NCBI GenBank assembly: GCA_905612405.1
Contig: CAJQRX010000024.1
Span: 1-37,362 of the forward strand
Direction of reading: 5' to 3'
DNA length: 37,362 nt
From: an uncultured Candidatus Thioglobus sp.
GTDB taxonomy: Bacteria; Pseudomonadota; Gammaproteobacteria; PS1; Pseudothioglobaceae
Position numbers and translations under genes: made by a program. Shown here one piece after another: positions 24,636-34,262 of the stretch. Positions within the stretch are counted from its first letter, which is position 1, and every line of letters begins with the position of its first letter. The notes under the pieces were generated by a model, which had not been told where the DNA came from, did not search any database, and saw only the letters and a list, made by a program, of their open reading frames with translations.

Positions 24636-25916
24636 TTAGTTTGAATAATTTGACCAAGTTGGTTCTCTAACTTCGCCGGTTTTTTGCAGTAACTCAACAA
24701 TTTGATTGTTGTGTAATGAAATTATAGACAAAATTCCCATGTTGTCTCTATTAGTTGAAAAAATAATCATACCACCGTTTGGTGAAAAATAAGGAGACTC
24801 ATCTGATTTATTTCGAGTCATAACTGTCAAGTCCCTTGATGCTATATCGAGTAAAGCAACTCTATAATCTTTACCTACTCGGTGGATTAGAGCCAAATCT
24901 CTTCCATCAGGAGAGAAAACTGCTTTTGCATTGTAGCTTCCCTCAAAAGTGGCACGAGAGATTTTTCCAGTCTTTAGATTTTTTATATAAACCTGGACTT
25001 GTCCTGTTCTATTTGAGGTAAATGCAATACTTTTACCATCAGGAGAAAAGCTGGCCTCAGTATCAATTGACAAATTAGTAGTGAGTCTTTTAAGTTTTTC
25101 AGATTTTAAATTGTACAAATAAATATCTTTGTTTCCTTTTTTTGAAATAGTTAGTGCAATGTTTTCACCATTAGGATGCCATGAAGGTGAAGATGCGATT
25201 CCATCAAATCTTGGTAACTTAACAGGAATTGTTTTCATAAAAGGAGTAATAATAAAAACTTCAGATCTATTATTTTTAAAAGACACATAAGCAAGTTTCT
25301 TTTGATCTTTTGACCAGGCTGGAGATAAAATTGGATTTGCAGATCTAACAACTGTTTGAGGGTTAAATCCATCAGAGTCTGAGATTTGAAGCCTATATGT
25401 TCTTCCTCTATCATCTTCATCAGTGACAGTGACATATGAAAGTCTGGTGTTAAAAGAGCCTTTTTGTCCAAGAAGGACATAATGAATCTTATCGCTTAAG
25501 AAATGCGCCATTCTCCTAAACCCTGTTTTACTGACTGTAATCTTTTTTTGATATAAGCTTTTTTCAGAAAAAACATCATAAATATAAATATAAACATTGT
25601 AAACTCTTGGGCTTATTTGCTCAACCTTGCCAAAAACGACTGCATCTTTTTTATGTTCTTTCCAAAAATCAAAGTCGATTTGATTCCCTACTAGCGCATC
25701 ACTACTTAGAGCATTAAATTGACCTGATCTATTAAGATCATCTCTAATAATTTTGGCAATATCAATATTTTCGCTTGAGTCGCTTATAATTTCAAAAGGA
25801 GCAATTACTATAGGAAAGGCTGCCTCTTTAGATTTTAAAATGTTTACCTCTAAAAGCGCATTAGCTGAAAATGATAATAATATGTAAAACAATAAAATAA
25901 ATTTAAAATATTTCAC
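24636..25916 (-). CDS. tolB: Tol-Pal system protein TolB
   Basis: A periplasmic six-bladed beta-propeller that binds Pal and, through its N-terminus, TolA. A signal peptide (about 1-20, ending ANA) is followed by an N-terminal domain with FPIVIAPFE and then repeated propeller motifs such as SPAWSKDQKKLAYVSF, SPSWHPNGENIAL and ASFSPDGKSIAFTSNRTG. Length 426 is normal. The start is GTG at 25916, which overlaps the iscX stop (GTGA) and follows an AGGAG site. tolQ, tolR and tolA, usually just upstream, are not here. Confidence 0.96.
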   Translation of the reverse strand: MKYFKFILLFYILLSFSANALLEVNILKSKEAAFPIVIAPFEIISDSSENIDIAKIIRDDLNRSGQFNALSSDALVGNQIDFDFWKEHKKDAVVFGKVEQISPRVYNVYIYIYDVFSEKSLYQKKITVSKTGFRRMAHFLSDKIHYVLLGQKGSFNTRLSYVTVTDEDDRGRTYRLQISDSDGFNPQTVVRSANPILSPAWSKDQKKLAYVSFKNNRSEVFIITPFMKTIPVKLPRFDGIASSPSWHPNGENIALTISKKGNKDIYLYNLKSEKLKRLTTNLSIDTEASFSPDGKSIAFTSNRTGQVQVYIKNLKTGKISRATFEGSYNAKAVFSPDGRDLALIHRVGKDYRVALLDIASRDLTVMTRNKSDESPYFSPNGGMIIFSTNRDNMGILSIISLHNNQIVELLQKTGEVREPTWSNYSN

Positions 25917-26110
25917 TCTTTCTCCTCAATCCAGTTCATTTGAATAGCCTCAAGAACTCTTTCACCACATTTGCTTCGTCCTTCTTCAAAATCCTCCAGA
26001 TCAATAACAAGCTGACGTAAATCAACAAAGTTAATAGTCTTAGGGTCTGTATCAGGAAAGGTTTCTTCCAGTGAAATAGCTATTTCAAGTGAGTCAGTCC
26101 AGCAAAGCAT
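25913..26110 (-). CDS. iscX: Fe-S assembly protein IscX
   Basis: A 65-residue acidic protein matching IscX (YfhJ) along its whole length: WTDSLEIAISLEETFPDTDP, then FVDLRQLVIDLEDFE and the C-terminal LEAIQMNWIEE. IscX binds the cysteine desulfurase IscS and iron, competing with frataxin to tune Fe-S cluster building. It normally ends the isc operon after fdx. Here it is coupled to tolB by a four-base overlap, an unusual location. Confidence 0.92.
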   Translation of the reverse strand: MLCWTDSLEIAISLEETFPDTDPKTINFVDLRQLVIDLEDFEEGRSKCGERVLEAIQMNWIEEKE

Positions 26111-26187
26111 TGCGTAATTTAAGTATTAATAAATAAAGGTGTAATTTTAATCAATTCGATTGCTGTTTTTATACATTTTAATAAATA

Positions 26188-28293
26188 TTAAACTCTTTCT
26201 GCCGATACAAGATGTGGGAGCTTGTTAAGTTGCTCTAAAACATCATTTAGCTGAATGATGTTTTTAATGATAACAATAATATGAAATAGTCTTCTAGAAT
26301 TAGGGCTCTGTTGTTGTTCTATATTTTCAATATTAACACCTAAGTTAGCTATGGTGTTAGCAATAGCGGCTAAACGTCCACTTCTATTTTCAACTAGCGC
26401 GCTTATTACAACTTCAAAGACCTCGTCTTCATCCGAATTCCAATCAATTTTCATCCATTGTGCATTTTTTTCTTTAATATGTTCTAGGTTTGAACAGATT
26501 GAGCGGTGCATGACAAGTCCTTTTTGTGTCGTCAAAACTCCAGTAACCTCATCTCCAGGGATTGGATAGCAGCAATGAGCAAAGTTTATGGCCATTCCTT
26601 TTGTTTTATTTATAGAAATTGTATTAATTGTTTCATTATTAATGTCCTGGAGAAGTTTGTTAATAACCACAGCTACAAATATTTCAGACAATCCAACTTT
26701 TATATATAAGTCTTGAAAATCAAAACAATTGAGCTCTTTCAGGCATTGATTCCATTTGTCTTGAGGAACATCATTAATTTTAATTTTTTGATAATTAAGT
26801 GCATCGGAAATCAAAAGCTTTCCTAGTTTTGCCAATTCAGCCTTTGAATTATCTTTAAGATTTGCCTTTATTGCAGTTTTAGCTTTTGAAGTCACTACAA
26901 AGTCTAACCAATTTGGGTTTGGCTTCACAAACAGACTTGTAATTATTTCTACCGTTTGGCCTGATTTGAGTTTAGCTGAAAGCTCTGCTTCAACTCCATT
27001 AATTGTCGCTTTTTGAGATCTTTTTCCAACATTAGTGTGAACAGCATATGCAAAATCAAGTACTGTCGATCTAAGTGGAAGTTGAATTATCTTTCCAGCT
27101 GGAGTAAATACAAATACTTCATCAAAGAATAAGTCGGCTTTAGTATTCTCTAAGAAATCAGCCGAAGTGTCGGTATTTTGCTGAATATCTAGTAAAGATC
27201 CTATCCAATTTTGAGCTAATTTATCTGTTGGCTTATCAGTATTTTTGTAGTGCCAATGAGCGGCAATTCCATATTCAGAGATGAATTCCATCTCTTGAGA
27301 TCTTATTTGAACTTCAATGAACATTTTTCTAGGGCCAAGCACAACAGTATGAATAGATTGATAGCCATTTGGTTTTGGAGCTGAAATATAGTCCTTAAAT
27401 TTAAGTGGAATAGGCTTATAAAGACTATGAATATGGCCTAAAGCCTGATAGCAAGTATTTGTATTTTCAACTACAATTCTAAAAGCATGCATATCAAGAA
27501 CTTCTGAAAATTTTCTTGATTTAAATTTCATCTTATTGTAAACACTCGAAGGTTGTTTTTGACGTCCTTCAATAGTTGCATCAATGCCTTCAAACTTTAG
27601 TCTATTTTCAATTTCTGTTTTAATTAGATTTATTGTTTTCTTTTGGTTTCCATATTGTTTACTAATTTTTTTCTTGATTATTAAGTACTTTCTTGGGTGG
27701 AGCGTCTTAAAACATAAGTCATCTAACTCTACTCTTATACTATGAAGCCCAAGTCTTCTTGCAATTGGAGCATGAAGCTCAAAAGTTTCTTTTGCTTTTT
27801 GTATTTTTTTTTCATCACTCATTGAGTCCAAAGTGCGCATATTATGCAGCCTATCAGCTAATTTAATGACCATAACTCTCATATCTTTAGACATTGCTAA
27901 TATTAATTTTTGAAAGTTTTCAGCTTGTTTTTGTGAGCTTGAAGTGAACTCTAAGCTAGTCAGCTTAGATACCCCTTCAACAATATGCGCTACTTGCTCC
28001 CCAAATTGGACCTGAACATCTTCTTTGGTTACCGAAGTGTCTTCTATACAATCATGAAGAATTGCAGCAACAATACAAAAATAGTCAAGCTTTAAATCAG
28101 CAAGTATCAAAGCAACTGACAAGGGGTGATGAATATAAGGCTCTCCTGATTTCCTAAACTGACCAGAATGGGCTTCGTTAGCCATTTTATATGCAAGTTT
28201 GACTAATTCAACTTCCTTATGAGACAAATAACTATTCAAAACCAAACATAGGTCATCAATTTTTGTATGTTTTTGAAAAAAAGTTGTCGCCAT
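26188..28293 (-). CDS. spoT: Bifunctional (p)ppGpp synthetase/hydrolase (RelA/SpoT family)
   Basis: Controls the stringent-response alarmone ppGpp. Both catalytic halves look active. The HD hydrolase domain has His80-Asp81 in ILHDCIEDT, and HHPLSVA before it. The synthetase has RIVVENTNTCYQALG, KFKDYISAPKPNGYQSIHT and EVQIRSQEMEFISEYGIAAHW. A TGS domain (VFTPAGKIIQLP onward) and a C-terminal ACT domain follow. Length 701 fits SpoT. It is transcribed alone, divergent from bamD, and separated by 77 bases from iscX. An intact HD domain excludes a RelA-only enzyme. Confidence 0.95.
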   Translation of the reverse strand: MATTFFQKHTKIDDLCLVLNSYLSHKEVELVKLAYKMANEAHSGQFRKSGEPYIHHPLSVALILADLKLDYFCIVAAILHDCIEDTSVTKEDVQVQFGEQVAHIVEGVSKLTSLEFTSSSQKQAENFQKLILAMSKDMRVMVIKLADRLHNMRTLDSMSDEKKIQKAKETFELHAPIARRLGLHSIRVELDDLCFKTLHPRKYLIIKKKISKQYGNQKKTINLIKTEIENRLKFEGIDATIEGRQKQPSSVYNKMKFKSRKFSEVLDMHAFRIVVENTNTCYQALGHIHSLYKPIPLKFKDYISAPKPNGYQSIHTVVLGPRKMFIEVQIRSQEMEFISEYGIAAHWHYKNTDKPTDKLAQNWIGSLLDIQQNTDTSADFLENTKADLFFDEVFVFTPAGKIIQLPLRSTVLDFAYAVHTNVGKRSQKATINGVEAELSAKLKSGQTVEIITSLFVKPNPNWLDFVVTSKAKTAIKANLKDNSKAELAKLGKLLISDALNYQKIKINDVPQDKWNQCLKELNCFDFQDLYIKVGLSEIFVAVVINKLLQDINNETINTISINKTKGMAINFAHCCYPIPGDEVTGVLTTQKGLVMHRSICSNLEHIKEKNAQWMKIDWNSDEDEVFEVVISALVENRSGRLAAIANTIANLGVNIENIEQQQSPNSRRLFHIIVIIKNIIQLNDVLEQLNKLPHLVSAERV

Positions 28294-28367
28294 GAGTAAA
28301 TTTAATCAGATAATGTTTACACAATTATAAGCCTGTTGCTATTCTCTTGAAGTTCTTTATATAAAGG

Positions 28368-28396
28368 TTTCCAACTAAAAAACTCACAAGTATAAT
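28368..28396 (+). promoter_or_regulatory. Probable sigma-70 promoter for bamD
   Basis: A perfect -10 TATAAT at 28391-28396 with a 17-base spacer from a TTTCCA (4 of 6 to TTGACA) at 28368-28373. Transcription would begin near 28403, giving a leader of about 27 bases before the bamD ATG. Confidence 0.55.
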
Positions 28397-28429
28397 CTAC
28401 AGCTTAATTAAAATTACTTAATACTCATT

Positions 28430-29200
28430 ATGAAGAAGTCTTTGATACTTATGTTTATATCTATTTTTATGCTCATTGGTTGCTCACCTTTTAGTGGCGA
28501 TAAAGAAACAAAAAATCTAGTTGCTAATGGTCTTTCATCTAAAGCAATATATAAATTAGCTGATGAAAAAATTAGTGCTGGATCAATAGGACAGGCTATT
28601 AAACATTACAAAACTATTATTGAATCTTATCCAGGCTCTAAATATGCTATTCAAGCAAGATTAGATATTGCATACAATTTATATAAACAAAAAAAATACA
28701 ATTTGTCGATACTAGAATTAAATAAATTTATTGAAAAATATCCAAATCTTCCTTCTACTCCGTATGCTTATTATCTCAAAGGAGTAGTTGCAGAGGCTGT
28801 ATCAACTTCAATACTTGATAATTTAATTACTGATAGTGCGCAAAGAGATGTTGCGAGTGTTCGTGATGCATATAGTTACTTTATGGATTTAATTGATACC
28901 TTTCCTAACTCAAAATATTCTGAAGATGCGATTAAAAAACTTCCTAGTCTCAGAGCTACTTTAGCAAGACATGAGTTTTATGTAGCATTGTATTACACAG
29001 GAGTTGGCTCACATATTGCTGCAATAAATAGATCAAAATTCATTATTGAAAATTATCCAAATAGCTCTTCAATCCCTGATAGTCTCCATCTAATGGCGTT
29101 TAACTATGATGAGATAAATGCCCCTCAACTCGCAATAGATGCTAGAAAAATTTTAACTTCTAGCTATCCAGATTATTCTCCCAACTATTCAGTAGATTAG
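28430..29200 (+). CDS. bamD: Outer-membrane assembly lipoprotein BamD
   Basis: The essential lipoprotein of the BAM complex, which inserts beta-barrel proteins in the outer membrane. A signal peptide ends in the lipobox LIGC, with lipidated Cys18. Tetratricopeptide repeats follow, with YKTIIESYPGSKYAIQARLD (about 60-79) and LNKFIEKYPNLPSTPYAYY (about 97-115) typical of BamD/ComL. Length 256 is close to E. coli's 245. It is followed by an MFS gene after 17 bases, with which it is probably co-transcribed. Confidence 0.94.
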   Translation: MKKSLILMFISIFMLIGCSPFSGDKETKNLVANGLSSKAIYKLADEKISAGSIGQAIKHYKTIIESYPGSKYAIQARLDIAYNLYKQKKYNLSILELNKFIEKYPNLPSTPYAYYLKGVVAEAVSTSILDNLITDSAQRDVASVRDAYSYFMDLIDTFPNSKYSEDAIKKLPSLRATLARHEFYVALYYTGVGSHIAAINRSKFIIENYPNSSSIPDSLHLMAFNYDEINAPQLAIDARKILTSSYPDYSPNYSVD

Positions 29201-29217
29201 TAGAAGCTATTTCTTTT

Positions 29218-30375
29218 ATGAGTCCAACTGAAAGGTTATTTGCTTTTAAAGTTTCGCTAATTATGTCTGTTCGAATGCTTGGCTTATTTATGCTTTTTCC
29301 TGTTATGAGTGTTTATGCTAGAGATTATGATGATTCCACTCCATTCTTAATTGGAATGGCAGTAGGTATTTATGGCCTTACTCAGGCCTTACTCCAAATA
29401 CCTTTTGGCTATCTTTCGGATCGATTTGGAAGAAAACCTATTCTAATTATAGGACTTTTAATCTTTTTATTAGGAAGTGTTGTTGCGGCAAATGCTTCAA
29501 ATATCATATTTGTTGTTATTGGAAGGGCTCTGCAAGGTGGTGGTGCTATATCAGCAGTCTTAATGGCATTTTTAGCAGACTCCATATCTGAAGCTAATCG
29601 AGCAAAGGCAAATGCCTTTGTTGGCTTCCAAATTGGCGTAGCCTTCATGCTTTCATTAATTATTGGGCCAATAATAACCTCAAGAATTGAACTTTCAGGG
29701 TTATTTTGGGTTATTGGACTTCTCTCAATTATTGCTATGCTAATAGTAATGTCTCTTCAGCATTCGAAGTCAGTTAATTATTATCGACTTTCTCTTGGAG
29801 CCTTTAAAGAAAACTTTACAAGAGAGTTATTTGCGTTAGATTTTAGTGTGTTCTCACTCCATTTGATTCTTGCAAGTGGCTTTATAGTAATGCCATTAAT
29901 TATTATGGAGGAAGAAATAGTTAGTAAGATCGATAACTGGCAGCTTTATCTTCCAGCAGTATTGCTTTCATTTATTGGAATGATCCCCCTTATTATTATT
30001 TCAGAAAAGTTTAAAAAAACAAAATACATATTACTACTCAGTATCTTTTTATTAATTATCAGTCAAATTATTTTTTTTACAGCAAATTTAGATTTTCCAG
30101 TTTTTCTAATTACCTTGACAATTTTCTTTGTTGCTTTTAATACAGTTGAGGCAATATTACCTTCTTTATTATCCAGAACTGCAAGTGCCTCTAAAAGAGG
30201 ACTTGCTATGGGTATTTTTTCAACATCACAATTTTTAGGTACGTTTATTGGCGGCGCAATTGGCGGTTTGATTTATGACATTTACGATTTAAATAGTGTA
30301 TTCTTATTCACCATATTTGTAGCAATTATCTGGTGGTTTATGGTTCTTTTTTCACCACTTAAAACTAAAACTTAA
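29218..30375 (+). CDS. MFS transporter (drug/metabolite efflux type)
   Basis: A 385-residue major facilitator protein with about twelve membrane helices. The motif-A loop between helices 2 and 3 is [11 protein letters not shown] (about residues 63-73), and [20 protein letters not shown] carries the motif typical of proton-driven exporters. It resembles YajR-like efflux proteins but lacks their C-terminal ferredoxin-like domain. The substrate is unknown. An MFS gene directly before ssb is also known in other gammaproteobacteria. It starts 17 bases after bamD and ends 17 bases before ssb. Confidence 0.9.
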   Translation: MSPTERLFAFKVSLIMSVRMLGLFMLFPVMSVYARDYDDSTPFLIGMAVGIYGLTQALLQIPFGYLSDRFGRKPILIIGLLIFLLGSVVAANASNIIFVVIGRALQGGGAISAVLMAFLADSISEANRAKANAFVGFQIGVAFMLSLIIGPIITSRIELSGLFWVIGLLSIIAMLIVMSLQHSKSVNYYRLSLGAFKENFTRELFALDFSVFSLHLILASGFIVMPLIIMEEEIVSKIDNWQLYLPAVLLSFIGMIPLIIISEKFKKTKYILLLSIFLLIISQIIFFTANLDFPVFLITLTIFFVAFNTVEAILPSLLSRTASASKRGLAMGIFSTSQFLGTFIGGAIGGLIYDIYDLNSVFLFTIFVAIIWWFMVLFSPLKTKT

Positions 30376-30392
30376 CAGGAGTAAATATTAGC

Positions 30393-30881
30393 ATGGCCGG
30401 AATAAATAAAGTAATATTAGTTGGTAATTTAGGTGCAAAGCCTGAGATTAAGTACGCTTCAAATGGAAATGCAATAAGTAATTTATCCGTTGCAACTAGT
30501 GAGTCTTGGACTGATAAAAATACTGGTCAAAAACAAGAAAGAACAGAGTGGCATCGCGTTAGTTTATTTGGAAAAGTTGCTGAAATAGCTGGTCAATATT
30601 TAGATAAAGGCTCCAAGGTTTACGTTGAAGGTAAATTACAAACTAGAAAATGGCAAGATCAAAGTGGACAAGACCGTTACACAACTGAAGTTGTAATTAG
30701 TGGGTTTAGTGGTACTTTACAGATGCTTGATCGTCGCGATGATTCTAACTCTCCAATGCAATCACAGTCTCAACCTCAGTCTCAACCTCAGTCTCAACCG
30801 CAACCACCTCAAAATGGCCAGCAAGCGCCAACTATTACTCCGGTTGCACAAGATGAATTTGAGGATGATATCCCTTTTTAG
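30393..30881 (+). CDS. ssb: Single-stranded DNA-binding protein
   Basis: Coats single-stranded DNA in replication, repair and recombination. The N-terminal OB-fold (about 1-112) has [37 protein letters not shown] and [12 protein letters not shown]. The extreme C-terminus EDDIPF is the partner-docking tip. Between them is a disordered Gln/Ser/Pro linker encoded by a short tandem repeat. Length 162 is normal. A GGAG ribosome site precedes the ATG. It is not next to uvrA here. Confidence 0.97.
   Translation: MAGINKVILVGNLGAKPEIKYASNGNAISNLSVATSESWTDKNTGQKQERTEWHRVSLFGKVAEIAGQYLDKGSKVYVEGKLQTRKWQDQSGQDRYTTEVVISGFSGTLQMLDRRDDSNSPMQSQSQPQSQPQSQPQPPQNGQQAPTITPVAQDEFEDDIPF
30765..30800 (+). repeat. 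12-bp tandem repeat in the ssb linker
   Basis: Three head-to-tail copies of CAGTCTCAACCT (the last ending in G), each coding Gln-Ser-Gln-Pro. Changes in copy number would keep the frame and only alter linker length. Confidence 0.85.
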
Positions 30882-30898
30882 AGTCGACCTAGTTTTTT

Positions 30899-31297
30899 TT
30901 AACTCTGCTCGTCAGTATCTAGTTTTTCAAGGACTACAAAAGCAACTGCGTTTTGACTTTCGTCTGATATGCTTAGGTGTCCTTGTTTAATTCCCTTTTC
31001 TAATAAATACAGCCTTAATTTTTCACTGGGTAAAAAATATGGCTTTCCATTTTCATTGTTTCTAATAGTTAAATCCTGAAAGCTAACTACCCTTCCAATC
31101 CCAGTACCTAAAGCCTTTGAAAATGCTTCTTTTGCGGCAAAACGCTTAGCAAGAAAAGCTGCGCTATCAGCCTTATTTGCAAATAAGGCCTGTTCATGCT
31201 CTGTTAAAACTCTTTTTACAAAGCCATCACGATTTTTTAATATAATTGTTTGGACTCTTTTAATACTTACTATATCGGTTCCAATTCCAAAAATCAT
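30899..31297 (-). CDS. acpS: Holo-[acyl-carrier-protein] synthase
   Basis: Attaches 4'-phosphopantetheine from CoA to acyl carrier protein, switching on fatty-acid synthesis. The metal-binding acids are Asp8 (GIGTDIVSI) and Glu57 ([15 protein letters not shown]), the two AcpS signatures. Length 132 is normal. It overlaps pdxJ by four bases and is the last gene of the lgt-to-acpS run. Only 17 bases separate its stop from that of convergent ssb. Confidence 0.95.
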   Translation of the reverse strand: MIFGIGTDIVSIKRVQTIILKNRDGFVKRVLTEHEQALFANKADSAAFLAKRFAAKEAFSKALGTGIGRVVSFQDLTIRNNENGKPYFLPSEKLRLYLLEKGIKQGHLSISDESQNAVAFVVLEKLDTDEQS

Positions 31298-32025
31298 ATT
31301 TCTCTCGCTTCTAGTAGCAAAGCTTTCATTTCAGATGTTGCATTTGCGAGGCCAACAAATAATGCTCTTGAAATAATTGAGTGACCAATATTTAGCTCAA
31401 TAATTGATTCAATTCTCGCTATTGCAGGAGTATTTAAAAGTGTTAAGCCATGTCCAGCGTTAACCTGCATTCCAAGACTAACAGCATATTCACAAGCCTC
31501 AGATATTCTTTTGAGTTCTAATTCAGCCTCATTTTTAGTAGTTGCATCTGCATAGTGGCCTGTATGAATTTCAATTATTGGAGCACCGCATTCAGCCGCA
31601 GCGTCTATCTGTCTTTTATCAGCATCAATAAAAAGGGATGTTTTAATGTTATTTGAGCTAAGCTGAACACAAACCTCTTTCATTCTTGCTAGTTGAGAAA
31701 CAACATCTAAGCCACCCTCTGTTGTCAGCTCCTGCCGCTTTTCTGGAACAAGGCAGCAGTCTTCAGGTAGGACATGAGAGGCAATTTTGAGCATCTCATC
31801 TGTTGCCGCCATCTCTAAATTCATTTTGGTTTTTAAACTGGATTTTAACTCAATTACATCGTTATCTTGGATATGACGCCTATCTTCTCTCAAATGGAGT
31901 GTAATGCTATCAGCACCAGAATTCTCACAGATTAGGGCGGCATCAATCAAGCTTGGATACTTTGTACCTCTGGCCTGCCTTAATGTTGCTATATGATCAA
32001 TATTAACGCCTAAAAAAATATTCAT
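31294..32025 (-). CDS. pdxJ: Pyridoxine 5'-phosphate synthase
   Basis: Condenses 3-amino-2-oxopropyl phosphate, derived from the PdxA product, with 1-deoxyxylulose 5-phosphate to give pyridoxine 5'-phosphate, the last ring-forming step of the DXP-dependent B6 route. The TIM-barrel active-site residues are visible: His44 (TLHLRED), Glu71 (NLEMA), Glu152 (IEIHTGHY) and His192 (NAGHGL). The N-terminal [15 protein letters not shown] is a strong signature. Length 243 is normal. It sits between recO (eight-base gap) and acpS (four-base overlap). Confidence 0.97.
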   Translation of the reverse strand: MNIFLGVNIDHIATLRQARGTKYPSLIDAALICENSGADSITLHLREDRRHIQDNDVIELKSSLKTKMNLEMAATDEMLKIASHVLPEDCCLVPEKRQELTTEGGLDVVSQLARMKEVCVQLSSNNIKTSLFIDADKRQIDAAAECGAPIIEIHTGHYADATTKNEAELELKRISEACEYAVSLGMQVNAGHGLTLLNTPAIARIESIIELNIGHSIISRALFVGLANATSEMKALLLEAREI

Positions 32026-32033
32026 AACTAGAC

Positions 32034-32720
32034 CTAATTAACAAAAAATAACTCTTTACTTTTAAGTGGTTTATCGCCTAGAAGAGGCTTTAACCTTTTT
32101 CGATTCAATTTTTTTAAAGTATTTAGCCCTTCAGAGCTTGGAATTGCTTGGTTAGGAGTGATAATATTTAAAAGAATTTCACCCAAAATTTTACCTTCAG
32201 TTTGCGCAATAAAACCTTGATCTTCAATAAAATCATAAAGACCATTGCTTTTAATTGGATTCCCTTCAATATCATCTTTAAAGTCAAGTCCATATCCTAA
32301 TTCTTGCATTAGTTGATTTTCAAATATGCGCAGAGCGTATTCTTTTTCAGAACTAGATTTATGATTAATATTTTTAATGAAGTGCCAGTAGGCACTAAAA
32401 AGCTCACTATACTCATCACCCTCAGGGATAAGCCTAATAAGAAGTTCATTTACATAGATAGCTAATATCAGATCATCACCAAGAAGTCTTCGTGGCTCAT
32501 CTGAAATTTCCCATTGAGAGAGGCTTTTTAGGTCACTTTTTCCCTTAAATGAAATACTTAAGCATTGAAACATTTGAAGTGACGTTTTACTACTTCTAGC
32601 TCCTCTTGCTATCAAGCGAATTCTTCCATGATCTTTAGTAAAGAAGTCTAGTAATAGAGAGCTTCCTTGGTACATTCTTCGATGAATCAAAAAAGCAGGA
32701 GAATTCTCAATTCTAGTCAT
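32034..32720 (-). CDS. recO: DNA repair protein RecO
   Basis: Helps load RecA on SSB-coated DNA in the RecF pathway. The N-terminal OB-fold part has [36 protein letters not shown]-like sequence, here at about residues 9-44, which is typical. The C-terminal part is helical with no zinc-binding Cys set, as in gammaproteobacterial RecO. Length 228. It overlaps the end of era by eight bases. Similarity is weaker than for neighbours, but the position in rnc-era-recO-pdxJ-acpS is decisive. Confidence 0.92.
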   Translation of the reverse strand: MTRIENSPAFLIHRRMYQGSSLLLDFFTKDHGRIRLIARGARSSKTSLQMFQCLSISFKGKSDLKSLSQWEISDEPRRLLGDDLILAIYVNELLIRLIPEGDEYSELFSAYWHFIKNINHKSSSEKEYALRIFENQLMQELGYGLDFKDDIEGNPIKSNGLYDFIEDQGFIAQTEGKILGEILLNIITPNQAIPSSEGLNTLKKLNRKRLKPLLGDKPLKSKELFFVN

Positions 32721-33597
32721 AGCCTAGAGATGCTAAGGCTCTTTTATCATCTGACCAACCTTGTCTAACCTTAACCCACAACTCTAAGAATACTTTTGCT
32801 TCTAAGAAACCTTCAATAGTAATTCGCGAATCTTGACCAATTTTTTTTAGCATTTCGCCTTTATGGCCTATTACAATACTTTTCTGAGAGGCTTTATCTA
32901 CAAATATACGCGCAGCAATTCTATACATTTTACCGTCTAGTTCAAATTTTTCAATTTCTACAGTGATATCGTAGGGAAGCTCATTAGATAAATTTCTCAT
33001 CAATTTCTCACGAATGAACTCAGATACGACAAATTTTTGAGAGCGATCTGTTATAAAGTCCTCATCATAAATAGGGTCTTGCTCAGGTAAATATTTAAGA
33101 ATTAAGCTTCTTAGCTGCTTTGTATGAGACCGATCAAATGCAGACAAAGGAAAGACCTCATTAGCCTTAAATTTTTCTCCAAGCATCTCTAGGTAAGGGA
33201 GGATTTTGTCCACTGAGCTTGACTTATCAATTTTATTGACGCAAATGATAACAGGAATATCTACTTTACTTAAATGCTCTAATACGCGAGCATCCTCTTT
33301 GGTCCACTTAAATATTTCAACAAGCCAAATTATCATATCAACATCAGCAAAGCTCGAGCTAGCAGCCTTGTTCATATATGAATTAATTGCCTTGTTGTTC
33401 CCAATATGGATTCCAGGTGTATCTACAAAAACCATCTGATAGTTTTCCTGAGTATCAATAGCGTTAATTCGGTGCCTAGTTGTCTGAGGACGGTGAGATG
33501 TGATTGAGAGTTTTTGCCCAATTAATTCGTTGACAAGTGTTGATTTACCTACATTTGGTCGCCCTACTACTGCGATGTAGCCAGATTGAAAATTCAT
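32713..33597 (-). CDS. era: GTPase Era
   Basis: A GTPase that binds the 3' end of 16S rRNA and helps mature the 30S subunit, working with RsmA-type checkpoints. The G1 loop is GRPNVGKST (12-20), G3 is DTPGI and G4 is NKID. The C-terminal KH domain includes VIGHKGEMLKKIG and the family ending LWVKVRQGWSDD. Length 294 is normal. It overlaps rnc by four bases upstream and recO by eight downstream. Confidence 0.97.
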   Translation of the reverse strand: MNFQSGYIAVVGRPNVGKSTLVNELIGQKLSITSHRPQTTRHRINAIDTQENYQMVFVDTPGIHIGNNKAINSYMNKAASSSFADVDMIIWLVEIFKWTKEDARVLEHLSKVDIPVIICVNKIDKSSSVDKILPYLEMLGEKFKANEVFPLSAFDRSHTKQLRSLILKYLPEQDPIYDEDFITDRSQKFVVSEFIREKLMRNLSNELPYDITVEIEKFELDGKMYRIAARIFVDKASQKSIVIGHKGEMLKKIGQDSRITIEGFLEAKVFLELWVKVRQGWSDDKRALASLGYD

Positions 33598-34259
33598 TTT
33601 TTTAAGATACCTTCTAAGATTGACTCGGCGCAGCCCTGCTCTGCTCTTTTAATACTTTTTGCACTCTCTTCAGCGCTAAGCCTATATTCCTTAATAGAGC
33701 ATTTAACATAAAAAACGGCATTATGGTCTTTACCCTCTGTTCTAACAAGCTCATACTCTGGCAAAGCGTACCCTTTTTTTTGTAATAATTCCTGGAGTTG
33801 AGTTTTAAAGTCTTTTAATGAATCTTCAGGTCCAGAATCGTTTAAGAGGTCATTATAGAGTTTTAAAATGATTTCACTAACTGTTGCGTAATCAGAATCT
33901 AAGAAAATAGCCCCTAGAATAGCTTCAAAAGCGTCTGCCTGGATTGACTCACGTCTAAACCCGCCACTTTTTAACTCTCCTTGACCCAACCGCAAGCTTT
34001 CAGAAAGATTGAGTATTTTAGCTAGTTGAGCTAAAGTCTGGCCTCTTACAAGATTAGACCGTAGCCTAGATAACTGACCTTCATCAATTAACGGAAAACG
34101 CTGATAAATTTCTAGAGAGATTACGCAGCCTAATACACTATCTCCCAAAAACTCCAATCTTTCATTATTTTTTTTACTAACGCTGCGGTGGGTTAAGGCT
34201 TGCTTAAGAAGATTAATGTCTTTAAATTGATAAGAAATATTTTTTTGTAATTTTTGCAT
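33594..34259 (-). CDS. rnc: Ribonuclease III
   Basis: Cuts double-stranded RNA, including rRNA precursors. The catalytic signature is ERLEFLGDSVLG (about residues 34-45), and the second metal site lies in DAFEAILGAIFLDSD. A C-terminal double-stranded-RNA-binding domain follows (about 152-220, LQELLQKKGYALPEYELV). Length 221 is normal. It starts three bases after thyA and overlaps era by four. Here lgt-thyA, not lepB, precedes rnc. Confidence 0.96.
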   Translation of the reverse strand: MQKLQKNISYQFKDINLLKQALTHRSVSKKNNERLEFLGDSVLGCVISLEIYQRFPLIDEGQLSRLRSNLVRGQTLAQLAKILNLSESLRLGQGELKSGGFRRESIQADAFEAILGAIFLDSDYATVSEIILKLYNDLLNDSGPEDSLKDFKTQLQELLQKKGYALPEYELVRTEGKDHNAVFYVKCSIKEYRLSAEESAKSIKRAEQGCAESILEGILKK

Positions 34260-34262
34260 ATG

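Noticed and set aside
24244-24639. Plus-strand open frame of 131 codons opposite pal
   Set aside because: It is antisense to a well-supported pal gene, has a low-complexity Ser-rich translation and no ribosome site; it is a shadow of the pal codon pattern.
30700-30990. Plus-strand open frame of 96 codons overlapping the ssb end
   Set aside because: Its Leu/Asn-rich translation comes from reading the ssb tandem repeat in a second frame and it runs into acpS on the other strand.
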